In this document: positions 1 to 10,875 of the stretch, one piece after another
Layout of the letters: each line of letters begins with the position of its first letter
How positions within the stretch are numbered: position 1 is the stretch's first letter
Notes under the pieces: model-generated
What the model was told of the DNA's origin: nothing
Database searches by the model: none
The model's input: the letters and a program-made list of their open reading frames with translations, nothing else
Assembly (NCBI RefSeq): GCF_028009165.1
Contig: NC_079241.1
Location: 7,378,001-7,442,000 of the forward strand
Direction of reading: 5' to 3'
DNA: 64,000 nucleotides
DNA from: Akanthomyces muscarius
Lineage: Eukaryota > Ascomycota > Sordariomycetes > Hypocreales > Cordycipitaceae
Program-made: the position numbers and the translations under genes

Positions 1-2006
1 ATGATCTACTAACTTATATCAAGAACCCTAAAATTTGGGATATTGACAATGGCTTCGTAAATCTCACGACAGGACCTGGACTCGGTATTGAGATTGATGA
101 GGAGCGAGTCATGGAAGCGAGCAGGAATGCAAAGCCTTGGATTTCCCCAGGTTTCACCGGCCCTGGAGGCGAGCTTCGCGAATGGTAGTAAGAATTCATC
201 TCGTAGGGTTGTGAGCAACCACGGACTGGCAGAGACCCACTTGAACCAGCTTTTGTGGCAGCTGCCTACTAGGATCTAGCTAGTTTGCCTCTTGTTCTCT
301 CCTTCACAGTCAGTTCTCCAATATAACAGAAACCAAGGCTATTGACATTACACTTTCATTGCACCCTCCCCAGATACTAATCAGTGACCTTACCACGGGG
401 TTGATGACCACAGACGACTAGGTCACGAAAGAGACAGATCTTGCAGGATTGTATTTGACGCTAAACTAGCACCCTGTAAACCAGACTCAATCTTGAGGTT
501 TTCTGTATCTAGGTATGCTGCGTCACCACCTTGATGCACTGCCAGTCTGGTTTTCGACGGGAAATTCTTACTGTTTTGGGGCAGTGCGAATGATTCGCTT
601 TTATTTTGGGTTTCCACCCTCACTTTCATTTCTCCATCTTGTTTACGTGGCCTATTTCACCGCGCGCTATGAGGCTGCAGGATCCTTCACTGGTCATTTT
701 CCTTGCAGTGTTAGTAGGATTCAGGTTTGAAAGTCATTGGTAAATAAACTAATGCGGGAAAAATGTGTCCTTGCTTCTCATGGCAGCTTACACAAGAGCC
801 CGAAGACTCCAATGTTCATGTTGTACCACGTCAAAGCTCTTTGTTCTACGGCGAAGAGCAATCGCCGTAGCTCAGGGGCAGAGGAGCTCTTGTTGCCACA
901 ATCCCGCAACGCAGTGGTAGCCTGGGGCAAGCAATAACAGTCGCGAGTCCGTCGCTGCAACCACCCTCACGGCTTTCTGTTGTTCGAATAAACAGTTCGG
1001 GCAGCGTTTTGTGCCCAATAACGCACCTCTTACGGAGCCTGAGCATCCTCCCGATGTTTTTTTTACGTAGCAAAGGGCTCTCGTGCGAGCGCAGTTGGTC
1101 GGCAGGATGGCATCATGCTAAAAATAGGCTGCCGCATGTCTCAGCCGCTACGTTAGTGAGTAGCTGGCAGGTTGCACAGCACGTCGCGATGGAGAGAAAG
1201 TCGTCTACTGGTCTGGCGCTGGAGACCGGCAGTACGGACCCCATAACCCTGAATTTTGGTGACCTCAAGCCGGAAATAAAGCTTGGCGGTCGTCTTGAAC
1301 GATTTTGTTTCTAGCGGCCATCATCATGGTAGCATCCCAGTAGGTATATGACGTGTGCCCTGAGTCCGTGACCACCGCCACTGTCCGATGCAACGCTGCT
1401 TCCTTCTCACCAGTGTCACCCTTGAAGCGATACGATTGACTCGAGGGGCGCGCAGAAGCAAACTGGCAAACAAGCTCATCGAAGACGAGATTGGACTATG
1501 AAGCAGCTGTCCTCGTTGTCTATTTTTATCCCATCGAAATTCACCAATATCATCGCATTCATTGCTTGGTTTAGGGCTGGTAGTGCACAGCGAAACGCCC
1601 CGATCCATGTGGGCGAAGCAAAGCAAATCTCGTATTCTGGAGTCTAGTTGCCAAAAGTGCCCTTCGGCGACTTCCTTGAGCAGGTTGGGCAAGGGCAGAG
1701 TCGGTCGATCTAGCGAGACCCTGCCTCGCCTGCATCGTCGGTACGAGGTTTTGTGACGTAGCTCCCAGCCTGGAGCACTAGCCCAAGATCTGTGCTCGGG
1801 CAACTGGGTTGGGATATTGACCAGAGACCTTTTTGTTCGTGTCGCAGAAGAGATAAATAGAGGCGGTGAACCCTGTGTGGTTCAAAATTTGAAATTCTAT
1901 CATCAAAACCAGCCTCTTTAGCATCATCGCCCCTGATTCACCTACAAGCTACAGGTTTCCTACACGCGCTTCAATCACCAGCACCAAGCACACACTAATA
2001 ATCATC
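1..2006. other. gene-free stretch at window start
   Basis: No convincing gene is visible. All open frames are short, overlap on both strands and show no recognisable domain. The longest, on the minus strand at 1324-1803, reads as arginine- and serine-rich noise with no family signature. The last 150 bases look like the promoter and leader of the secreted protein gene that starts at 2007. Confidence 0.5.
1852..1859 (+). promoter_or_regulatory. TATA-like box of the secreted protein gene
   Basis: An AT-rich GATAAATA motif lies about 150 bases upstream of the ATG at 2007 and is followed by a CA- and CT-rich leader, a usual arrangement for fungal genes. This is motif recognition only; the transcription start is not known. 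Confidence 0.35.
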
Positions 2007-2597
2007 ATGTATTCCTTCGTCGCTCTCGGCCTGGCTGCCCTCACCACCGCCTCTCCTCTACCCACCTACGCCGATGCCTTTAAGCTACAGGTCCAAGTCA
2101 CGGACCTCACTAAAGACTTTACGCCGCCCATCCACAACAAGTACATCGTGGGCGTCCACATTGGTGCGGGCATGGACATGGTGACGCCCGCACTGCATGA
2201 CGAAGCCTCCACGTTCCACACCAACGGCACCGACACCGACATTTGGGCCGCGCGCGGCACCATCGTGACAGGTTTTGGCCGGTACGCGCAGAGCTGGCAC
2301 ACGGTGCGCAGCCCCGATGACGCCAACCTGTCGAGCGCCATTCTGCAGTACGGCCCGGGCACGGAGGGCGTGCGTGTGATTTTCGAACGGGGCGACTTAA
2401 TGCTCGGACCAGGCCAATACATGGTTTGCGACAGAAAGCTGCCGTACGGTCTGTCGGTAGAGATGTCGACCGGCAGCGTACCGGAGGCGTGCATCACGGT
2501 GACGCTGCTGCCTGTGTGCGCGGAGCTCGGGGCCGATCCGGAGCAGAACGAAGACAAAGAACAAACGGTCAGTCGCACGCGCTGCAAGAAGAACTAA
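2007..2597 (+). CDS. small secreted protein, DUF7907-like
   Basis: Single-exon gene for a 196-residue protein of unknown function. Residues 1 to about 22 form a signal peptide: a hydrophobic core rich in A and L, then A-S-P-L-P. The mature part begins with F-K-L-Q-V-Q-V and has alternating hydrophobic residues, suggesting a beta-sandwich, and resembles the DUF7907 class of fungal secreted proteins as I remember it. Four cysteines lie in the C-terminal half and may form disulfides. The C-terminus is charged (E/D/K/R-rich). A TATA-like box and pyrimidine-rich leader precede the start, and the ATG context (ATCATCATG) is normal for fungi. Size and secretion would fit an effector-like protein, but no activity can be read from the sequence. 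Confidence 0.75.
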   Translation: MYSFVALGLAALTTASPLPTYADAFKLQVQVTDLTKDFTPPIHNKYIVGVHIGAGMDMVTPALHDEASTFHTNGTDTDIWAARGTIVTGFGRYAQSWHTVRSPDDANLSSAILQYGPGTEGVRVIFERGDLMLGPGQYMVCDRKLPYGLSVEMSTGSVPEACITVTLLPVCAELGADPEQNEDKEQTVSRTRCKKN

Positions 2598-4228
2598 GGG
2601 GCAGTGAAGACATACGAGAATGAAATAGAATGGGGCAAACAGAGGAATGATGCACAATGCGGTGCTCTGTATGATAGCTAGACGGGAACTGGTGGTGTGA
2701 TTACTTGGGTTTGGGTCCGCATATAATAGCGTGGTGTACTTGATAACGATTAACAACAATGGTCATTTCTACATTTTCTTGGTCTTAAAATTTTTGTCGT
2801 GTGAGTATGAGACCTGGAATCTACAGAAGCTCAACAAGGCAACCCCAGGAGGACGCCGAGTCATCTCCAAGACTCGACGTGGACTTTAAGTACTAGTTAG
2901 TTGGCAGGATGGGACTTCCAATCTCAACTCCACAGTATCGTCACCATCGTGTGCGTGTATAGGGATTATCTACATCCGTGGCGGGGGACGGCGGATTTAG
3001 GCCACCTACCTCTACGACGAACACCTCTAGACCTGCCGGCTACTTTACTGCTTGCTTGGTCAATTGCCGACTTCCGTAAAACTGTAAATTAATAAGTTAA
3101 CGCAGCCTTGACTGGGCCATTTTGGTGGAAAGCCAGGTGCCAACTGTCGGGCCACCAGGTACAAGGTTAATTTGGAGTGGCACAGTGGATAGGTAGGCAG
3201 GTTCAGCGGCGCACGTGCTGCTCCAGGCCTTTCTCCAGTGCCCACAAGCCCCGGACGCCCCAGAGGCCCAGGTTGCCCCCGGAACGTTTACATTACAACG
3301 GGGGAAGCGCTGTAACATCACCTACATCTGGACCGCCGTCAATGGCGACAGATCGGCTGCCCGTGAAATTGTGTTCGAAAGGAGATTACCGAGATGCGGA
3401 ATGATCACAATACTTGCCTCTGTTGAACAATCGAGGCTCTCGTTTCTTGTCTCTATCCCTGTTGGATGGGCCAAGATGACTTGCCGTCGGCGCATTACAC
3501 CCCTGCCTGTCTAACCCACTGTAAAGCCCACTAAATTAACCACTCAACAGCTGTACTTCAGCGCCGCAGGTGCTCCCCGCCTCGTCCCCCACAAACTCCA
3601 GCTGGCCAGCCCCAGCCATCATTATGCCGTCGCTCTGCGAGTATCCGTAACAATGCTCCGAGGTTAAAAACAATTGTTGTTGAAATTGACCGCTTCTTGG
3701 CACCGTTTTCCCCCTCTTCTCCTTTGCAATGCAGCCAAGGAAGCGGCCAGAAAGCCGCGCAGTAACCAGACTTGGCTTCCCGTGGGCTGGCTTGCGCCAC
3801 AAACACAGCTAACGTAGATCCAGCAAGCCATCTTCCGCCACCGCTTAATGTCTTCGGCAATAGAGCGAGGTAAGATACGATGGAGCTTGGTGGGAGCACA
3901 GAGAATGACAAGAATAACCCCCCATCTTCCATTACTCGCGTCCAAGTGGATTAGGCGTGTGGGGGTCCCCGGAAGTCAGGAGCGTTATTCCGACACGCTC
4001 CAGCAAAGGCGCCATGCGCCACTTAAAAACTATACCCAACCCAACGAGGCATCGCCATTCGGCCCTTTCTCGCAGGAAGAGTAAACAGACAATACGCTGA
4101 GCCGTTCCTGGGCCTTGTCTATTAAATACTTGCTTCCCGTCTTTCCAATCTTCCTCGCGCCCTTTTGTCTCTTATCCGCGGGCTTAATTGCTGTCTCAAC
4201 ACCAAGCCCCATTTATTCTCCTCCCGCC
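2598..4228. other. intergenic region
   Basis: About 1.6 kb between the secreted protein gene and the permease. The open frames here overlap each other on both strands and none shows a domain, a signal peptide or a credible splice pattern. The last few hundred bases should contain the permease promoter and leader; the stretch just before the ATG at 4229 is pyrimidine-rich. I see no RNA gene or repeat. Confidence 0.5.
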
Positions 4229-5924
4229 ATGGATGACAAGATCTCGCCCGCCGGCGCGCCTGGCGCCCACGACCACGAAAAACAGCAAATCGAAAACGTC
4301 GAGTACACAAACAACGAGGCGTATGTCGAAGCACCTCCCGTCACAGGCCTTGCTGCCGTGGCCGCGGCCCATGGCTTCCAGATCCCGAACATGGATCCCG
4401 CCCGCCGTGTCGCCGTGGAAAAGAGCCTTAAGCGCAAGCTCGACGGCCGCTGCTCGCTCTTTATCGCCATCTACGTTATGAACTACCTTGACAGGAATAA
4501 TTTGGGCGCCGCGCGCCTCAAAGGCCTGCAGGACGACCTGCATCTCGACGACACGCAGTACGCCACGTGCCTCAGTATTCTGTACGTGGGCTACATTCTT
4601 ATGCAGGTGCCTTCCAACATGTTCATCAACCGCATCTCGCGCCCCTCGTTGTACATTTCCTGTGCCATGCTCCTCTGGGGCATCATTTCGACACTCTCTG
4701 GGAACGCCAAGGACTTTGGTAGCATGATCGCTATCCGCTTTCTACTTGGATTTGTTGAGGCCGCCTTTCTCCCCGGCGCGCTGCTCATCCTTTCAAAATG
4801 GTACACTCGCCGCGAGCTCACCAAGCGTAACGCTTTACTCTTCTGCGGCAACCTTATCTCCAATGCATTTTCCTCACTTGTGGGCGCCGGTGTGCTGTCC
4901 AACATGAACGGCGTCCTGGGCCATGCTGCATGGCGCTGGCTCTTCTGGATTGAAGGCGCGGCCACTTGCGTAATTGCCATTGCGGCCGCGTTTATCCTGC
5001 CAGACTTGCCGCACAACTCGCGCGGTTTTACGGAAGAGGAGCGTCAAGTGGCACAGCTGCGCATCCTCGAGGATGTTGGCGAACTCGACACCGATGCCAA
5101 CCAAGGTCCTGCGGAGGGCCTCAAGATGGCCCTCAAGGACGTCAAAATTTACGTCATGATGTTTACCTTTACCGCCTACGTGGTCGGTCTGTCTTTTAAC
5201 GCATTTTTCGTAAGTACCCTCCGCATTATACAACCTGCAAACTCCACTAACATTGTACAGCCCAGTTTGACCCAGACGCTCGGCTTCAGCTACGTTCCTA
5301 CACTGCTAATGAGTGCTCCTCCATGGGTCTTCGCCTGCATTGTCTCGTACTTTGTCGCTTGGAACTCGGATCGCACACAAGAACGAGTAAGTCACTCCCC
5401 CAACGCCTAACTACACCCACCATTAATGCTCTCAGTTTTGGCACATTGTCGTTCCCATGCTTATCGGCATCGTCGGCTTTGTCATCTGCATGTCTACTCC
5501 CAGCGTCCCCGCCCGCTACGTCGCTCTCTTCCTGCAGACAAGCTCCTACGCCGGATACATTGTCTTCTATTCCTGGATTGCCTCCTCCTTCCCTCGACCG
5601 CCCGCCAAGCGCGCCGTTGCAATTGCCATCATCAATGCCTTTGCCCAGCTCGGCAACATCGCCGGCTCCTACGTCTGGGATCTCAAGGAGGACGGCTACC
5701 GCAAGAGCTATGCCATTGTCCTCAGCATGTTTGCCGTCACCATCTTTGGCTGTTGGGTTGTACGGGTTATGCTCATTAGCCTCAACAAGCAGCTCGAGAA
5801 GAGCGAAGCCGCGTTGGACGAGGTCGACGCTGCGTCTACGGCGGGTGCGGCGGGCGCCGTGCAAATCCTCAACAGCCCCGACGAGGCTCTCCAGATGCGC
5901 AAGGGCTTCCGCTACCTAGTTTAA
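4229..5924 (+). CDS. MFS permease, allantoate permease (Dal5)/anion:cation symporter family
   Basis: Plasma-membrane secondary transporter, probably a proton symporter for a small organic anion or related nutrient; the substrate cannot be read from sequence. Three exons: introns at 5210-5260 (51 bp) and 5387-5435 (49 bp), both GTAAGT...CAG. Removal gives about 531 residues, the usual length. The N-terminal ~70 residues are hydrophilic; then comes the family signature, a K-R-K-L-D region before helix 1 with M-N-Y-L-D-R-N-N, and roughly 12 hydrophobic segments. The start is placed at the Met-Asp-Asp codon because the upstream in-frame ATG at 4115 would add an odd hydrophobic leader to a cytoplasmic N-terminus. 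Intron 1 is a multiple of three without a stop, so its retention would add 17 residues in a membrane segment. The gene is convergent with the GH2 glucosaminidase. Confidence 0.88.
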
Positions 5925-6127
5925 TCACATGAGCCTATGACCCTCAGGACTTTGACAATGCTCACAACCAATTACCATAATTTCATTCAATCTCAACATG
6001 GGCACATATTTTAAGCATTCGCGTTTCCAGTGACAGTTTGCATTTCAGCTTATAAAATTAACGAATGGTCTACGCACAACCCGCGCCGTACATCTTGCTC
6101 AATAAAGATATCATGCCCTCAAAAGCC

Positions 6128-8806
6128 CTAGAACTTGATACTTGCCGGCTTGACATTAAACCCCTTGACCTCCACCGCCTTTGCCCTATCGTCCCATTGC
6201 CCAACAGTGAGCTTGAGCGTCTCGTTCGGCCATAATGTCACATAGTTATCCGACCACAGCACCGGCACCACATCATCGCCCGCATCATCCACCACGTTTA
6301 AGCTCAAAAAGAACGCCGGTACAGCCGACATATTCTCCAGCGTCACGCTCTTACCTCTAACGCCATCTGTCCTAGATCGGCATGTCGACTCACCAACCGT
6401 CACTTTGACGCTGGCGGCGTCCATCTTGCTCAGCGAGGTATAATCGACATACTTTGTCACGGGTGTGTAGTACCACGTCGAGTTTTTCCAGTCTAGTACG
6501 TCCACGTCCTTGGTCAGCCAGTACACATTCCTGCTAGCGACCTTGTCCTTCTTGAATAGTCTTAGCCTCAAAAATACCACTTCCTCAACATCCACGCCCT
6601 CCACCTGGCCAATCTTGCGCGATGTGTTTGGCTCTGTCTCATCCGTAATTGTCTGGCTCGAAATTGTCTTGCCATGTATGTCTATGAGGTCCACCTCGAC
6701 TGTGCGCGCGCCCTTTTGGTCCAGCGAGTGATTAATGAGCCAGATACCACGACTCACATAGTCAAAGGCAACGTGCTCGACGCGCGACCCCGTCTTGGTG
6801 CCGTAGTATGACCCCGCGGGGCGGAGGTAGTGGTCAAACTGGTTCCAGTGTAGGCTCGGCCAGGCGTTGTTCAGCATCCAGTAGATGACACCCGTGGCAG
6901 GGCGCTCCGCGTTCCAAAACGCCGAGTATCCTTCGTACTCAGCGCGCGTAGCCTCGTAGTCGGTCAGCTGCGCCTTGATCAGGTAGTCATCGAGCGATGT
7001 GGGTTTGCCGAAACGCGAAAAGAGGCCACTGTTGTAGATCTTGCGATCGTAAAACTGCGAGTTGTTGTTGGACATGTGGAACAAGCCCTTTTCCGGCTTC
7101 TTCCACAGATCTTCCATATCCATTTTTGACAAAAACTTTTTCAGGCTGCCGAGCTCGGGCGTACCTACACCGGCGCCGAGCTCGGAGCCAAAGCCAAATG
7201 ATGAGCCGTAGCGGTCCGTACCATCTTCATTCGTATCGAACCAGTAGTTTGGGGGCACCCAGTCATACGGGCCCTCCATCTTCATACCCGATGGACCGAG
7301 GAGCTCCGGGTAGCCACGCTTGGCCGCCGACGCGATAATGGGCACCTGCCAGCCGGCAGCCTTCAGTCCTTCAACGTATATTTTCGTTGCGCGATCATTT
7401 GGCCAGTAGTCGCTGCCTACAAGGTAGCCGAGCATGCTTGGGTGAGTTTGAATGACGCCGGCCTCGTGAACCACGCTAGCGTTAGCAATGGCGTAGTCGC
7501 GCTCATCCCAGATAGGCGGCGGGTCAACAGCGAGGTCATGGTTGTACTCCCACGCCTCCCACTTATCACAGCACTCCCAGCCGGCAATGACCATGAGCCC
7601 AAGACGATCAGCGATATCGTAGAGTTCCGGCTGCTCCATCTTGCCCTCAAGACGGATCGTGTTTTGGCCCATGTCAATCATGTACTGCGCGATTCTTGTG
7701 AAGCGCGTGCTGTCCCAGCGCAGAAACATGTCGGCGCCATAGCCGCCGCCAATGACCTGAAAAGGGTAGCCGTTGACAGTAAAAACGGTGTCATTATGTG
7801 AGTTGACGACGGACGTAACGGTGCGGACGCCAAAAGCCGACTCGGCAGTGTCTGAGACAGCATCATTGACGGAAAAGTCCACCTTGGCCGTATACAAAGG
7901 CTGCTCGCCCCAGGTCTTGGGCCACCACACCTGAGGGGCTTTAATGACTTGCTGGAACTCGACATACTTGCACTCGCCCGCGCCTAGCATCACGATGTGT
8001 TCCTGCGTGCCAACGGTGGTACCAGCTTGGCTCACGGTTGTCGCCTTGGCCGCAAGCTTGACACTCGCCTTTTCGAGGTTCGTGGCCTTGGCGCGGATCG
8101 TCACGGTGGCATCGTGCTGGCCAATTGGCAGAGGTGCATCGACGGCGATGCTTAGCGGACCCATGGCTACAGGCCCGGTCTGTTTGACGGTGATGTCGCG
8201 CCATATGCCCGTGCCGTTGTCCGGCGCGTACGGATTCCAATCCACGAAACCGACACCGAAATCATACAGATACTGCGTGGGATAGACGTGCACAAGCAGA
8301 GCGTTCGCCTCTGCCGCCAGATCGGTGATATCGTAGGTGTGTCCAGCGTAGGCGCCCGCTTGGAACTCGGCGTCAGCAATCTGCTTGCCATTGACGTAGA
8401 GATCGGCTTTGGAGGAAATGCCGTTGGTCTCGAGCAGAAAATGCTGCCCTTTTTCCAAAGCTGGCAATTCGAACTCGTGGCGGTAGACCCAAGGTACGGC
8501 AAATTGGCCCCAGTTGAAGTTGTTGAGGTTGTCCGAGAACCAGAGCTCACTGTCCTTGTACTCGCCGTTCGCCAGGAGGCAGCCCATGAGCGTGCAGCGC
8601 GACGCCTCGACATGATGCCACAACTTGGTATCCGTGCCGCCTGCTAGGGACAGCTTGGTAAGGTCCTTGTCAACGCTTGATGAGGACTGGAAATCCCAGT
8701 TGGGAATAGCCACTTTCTGGCCGGCTCCTGAGATGAGAGGCATGGCCGTGGCGGTGGTCCAGAGGCCACCGCTGGCAAGTAGCGACACCAGAACCTTCTG
8801 GAGCAT
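6128..8806 (-). CDS. secreted exo-beta-D-glucosaminidase, glycoside hydrolase family 2
   Basis: Exochitosanase-type enzyme expected to release glucosamine from the non-reducing end of chitosan oligomers. The 892-residue protein has a signal peptide (about residues 1-22, hydrophobic core ending T-A-T-A-M-P), an N-terminal sugar-binding jelly roll (F-E-L-P-A and Y-V-N-G-K motifs), immunoglobulin-like domains and a TIM barrel. The motif G-S-D-Y-W-P-N-D (D about 466) and F-G-S-E-L-G (E about 542) occupy the places of the acid/base aspartate and nucleophilic glutamate of the GH2 glucosaminidase subfamily, which uses Asp where classical GH2 beta-galactosidases use Glu. The length matches fungal glucosaminidases. 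An ATG 43 codons upstream (8935) is open, but the start at 8806 puts the signal peptide at the N-terminus. Single exon, tail-to-tail with the Dal5-like permease. Confidence 0.9.
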   Translation of the reverse strand: MLQKVLVSLLASGGLWTTATAMPLISGAGQKVAIPNWDFQSSSSVDKDLTKLSLAGGTDTKLWHHVEASRCTLMGCLLANGEYKDSELWFSDNLNNFNWGQFAVPWVYRHEFELPALEKGQHFLLETNGISSKADLYVNGKQIADAEFQAGAYAGHTYDITDLAAEANALLVHVYPTQYLYDFGVGFVDWNPYAPDNGTGIWRDITVKQTGPVAMGPLSIAVDAPLPIGQHDATVTIRAKATNLEKASVKLAAKATTVSQAGTTVGTQEHIVMLGAGECKYVEFQQVIKAPQVWWPKTWGEQPLYTAKVDFSVNDAVSDTAESAFGVRTVTSVVNSHNDTVFTVNGYPFQVIGGGYGADMFLRWDSTRFTRIAQYMIDMGQNTIRLEGKMEQPELYDIADRLGLMVIAGWECCDKWEAWEYNHDLAVDPPPIWDERDYAIANASVVHEAGVIQTHPSMLGYLVGSDYWPNDRATKIYVEGLKAAGWQVPIIASAAKRGYPELLGPSGMKMEGPYDWVPPNYWFDTNEDGTDRYGSSFGFGSELGAGVGTPELGSLKKFLSKMDMEDLWKKPEKGLFHMSNNNSQFYDRKIYNSGLFSRFGKPTSLDDYLIKAQLTDYEATRAEYEGYSAFWNAERPATGVIYWMLNNAWPSLHWNQFDHYLRPAGSYYGTKTGSRVEHVAFDYVSRGIWLINHSLDQKGARTVEVDLIDIHGKTISSQTITDETEPNTSRKIGQVEGVDVEEVVFLRLRLFKKDKVASRNVYWLTKDVDVLDWKNSTWYYTPVTKYVDYTSLSKMDAASVKVTVGESTCRSRTDGVRGKSVTLENMSAVPAFFLSLNVVDDAGDDVVPVLWSDNYVTLWPNETLKLTVGQWDDRAKAVEVKGFNVKPASIKF

Positions 8807-10875
8807 GATACTGCTGAAGTCCTGGGAAAATGTACTATGCGGGGAAATTCGTAGGGCTGGCTTGTGTAGAAAAAGAGCGCTCCGGGGACACGCCCGTCTT
8901 ATGAATATGCAGCTTCGAGGTGAAGTCCCTTCCACATGCCATACAACGTTACCTATCTAGGCCTAGGTCACGACGCAGTGATTGGTGGCCCTGGATGACG
9001 CCCGAAAAGTTTAGTGATGACGGCCGGGGCTGAGCGTGGGGTTTGGGGTTTGCCCCGGCAATGTTCGGCGAAGCTGGGCGAAAAGGGCCCTGACGGGCGC
9101 TGATCCAACGGAGAAACATGGATTCCTGATATCCGTAAAGAGAATGGGTTAGCTTCGGTGTGTTGCGGTAGGTCGTACGCGCCGAGCCGATGCGGGCAAC
9201 CACGGGGGTGCCAAAAAGCATTGAGCCACTCAAGTAGAGATAGTAACTAGTCTCGTTTATGTTTGTATTCTTCTTGTATTAGTTGTCTTCTTCTTTTCTT
9301 ATTTATTTTCTGTCTCTACTTCTATTCCACCTAGCAGTAACTAAATTGACCACATAAAAGGATGCACGTGAAAGTTTGAGGCAATCACTAGGTATCCTGT
9401 TCGTAGACAATATCATTTTATGTAATACTATTAATTGTCTGTACGACTCCGAGTTGCTGGCCTCGGGCTCTAGCGATTGCTGGCTAACGTCACTGTACAC
9501 AACCTGCTGATCCGACTAGTGCCTCTGTCACTGAAGTGGGGGTGTTCATACAACAGACAGCTGCCATGGTATTGGCTCTACAATTACTCACGATAGAGGT
9601 AACCGTGTTCCCTGACAGGGCTGGTTGGGGTGCTATAATACAATTGATTTTTTATTATTTCTTATTCCCCTTAGTCTCCTTGGCTTTTGTTTTTTTCTAT
9701 TTATTCTTTTCTCACGAAGACATCCGAGAGCCACACCACGTGCACGGTTTCTATGTAAATACCCATCTGGCGGACTCAGCAATGACTTGCTGAAACGCTC
9801 GGGTGTAGGAGGAAGATGCAACCGCTACTTATTCTTTTGCATCGGAAATACTGCCTAATTGTCGATAAAACGCCATTTCTGGCCTGCCAAACTTGTGGAC
9901 TGACTCGGTTCATGTGGGTGCTGGTGCAGGGTAGGCGTCAAGTTGGTGCGTTCCAGTTGGCAGTGAATTTGCGGGTTACAATTGAAAAAGCGACACCCGC
10001 ATAATGATGTTCGGTTATGAGCGGTTTTGAGAGTTAATCTAACAAAACAGCGTTGCAAAGGTCTGATTAGTATCGTTAGAGCGTTTCAACGTTATACGTC
10101 GAAGCTGTCGGTAGCATCAGGCTCTGAATCTCGGCAAGCCGAGCAGCATTCCGGGAGTTCACTACTCTTTTGGGCAATTGATTAGGCTACTATTGCAGCC
10201 GGCGCTGCAGGTGCGTGCCGTCGCGGAGCTTGTTTCCGTCGAAATGTGTGCGAGTGACCGGATTATGCGCATTACTCGAAATCAAAGCACAATTAGTCAC
10301 AAGTTCTGACCAAGACTTCATCCAACTTCTACAGCGCAGTTCAAAGGTAGTGATTGAAAAGTCCAGAACATGGCCCATTAACCAGAAAAGCCGCCCGGCG
10401 CTTGCGTTGGCGGCATCTCGTGTCCAGAATAAATTAGACTCCGGTGCAAACTCCAGCAGCATGCGGCTAGGGCATGCTGAGCTCCAGTATCAAGCAATAT
10501 GCCCTAGTATACCTGCCTGACGTTGACTGTCGCAAGGATGACTTCTGCCGGGAGGAACAGGGAAATGTCCTGTCGCGGTAGTCGCCAAAGTCGCACATGA
10601 TTATCTTGACAGCTTTTCCGATTTTTCTCTCGTCCATGGTACCCTGTTGCCAAATAATGGCGTATAACAGGGACGAATGTTTGCTTAGCTCATGCGCGCG
10701 CAAAAGTTCTTCCCCCCTTCAAGCCACACACCCAAGCTGCCCAGTCAGCCTAACCGCCCGGATATCCAGCTCCCCCGCTCGGTGATGCGCGCGGCAGCGG
10801 AACTCTCCTCAGCGCAACTGCCGCCGCCCGCCCAGCCTTTACTTTTACGATAGTCGTCCACCTCCGACATCCGCA
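8807..10875. other. intergenic region between divergent genes
   Basis: About 2 kb separating the GH2 gene (minus) from the F-box gene (plus), so it should hold both promoters. It includes a T-rich stretch at about 9240-9310 and 9640-9720. A short hydrophobic frame at 9536-9793 and frames near 10190-10520 show no domain or conserved motif. I see no RNA gene. Confidence 0.5.

Noticed and set aside
1324..1803. 159-residue minus-strand frame
   Set aside because: No domain, no signal peptide, and it sits close to the promoter of the gene at 2007; likely chance.
4115..4228. Longer N-terminus for the first permease
   Set aside because: It would add a hydrophobic leader ahead of an N-terminus that is cytoplasmic and hydrophilic in this family; the ATG at 4229 is better.
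9536..9793. 85-residue hydrophobic plus-strand frame
   Set aside because: Hydrophobicity follows from T-rich DNA; no conserved motif, and an overlapping frame is equally long.
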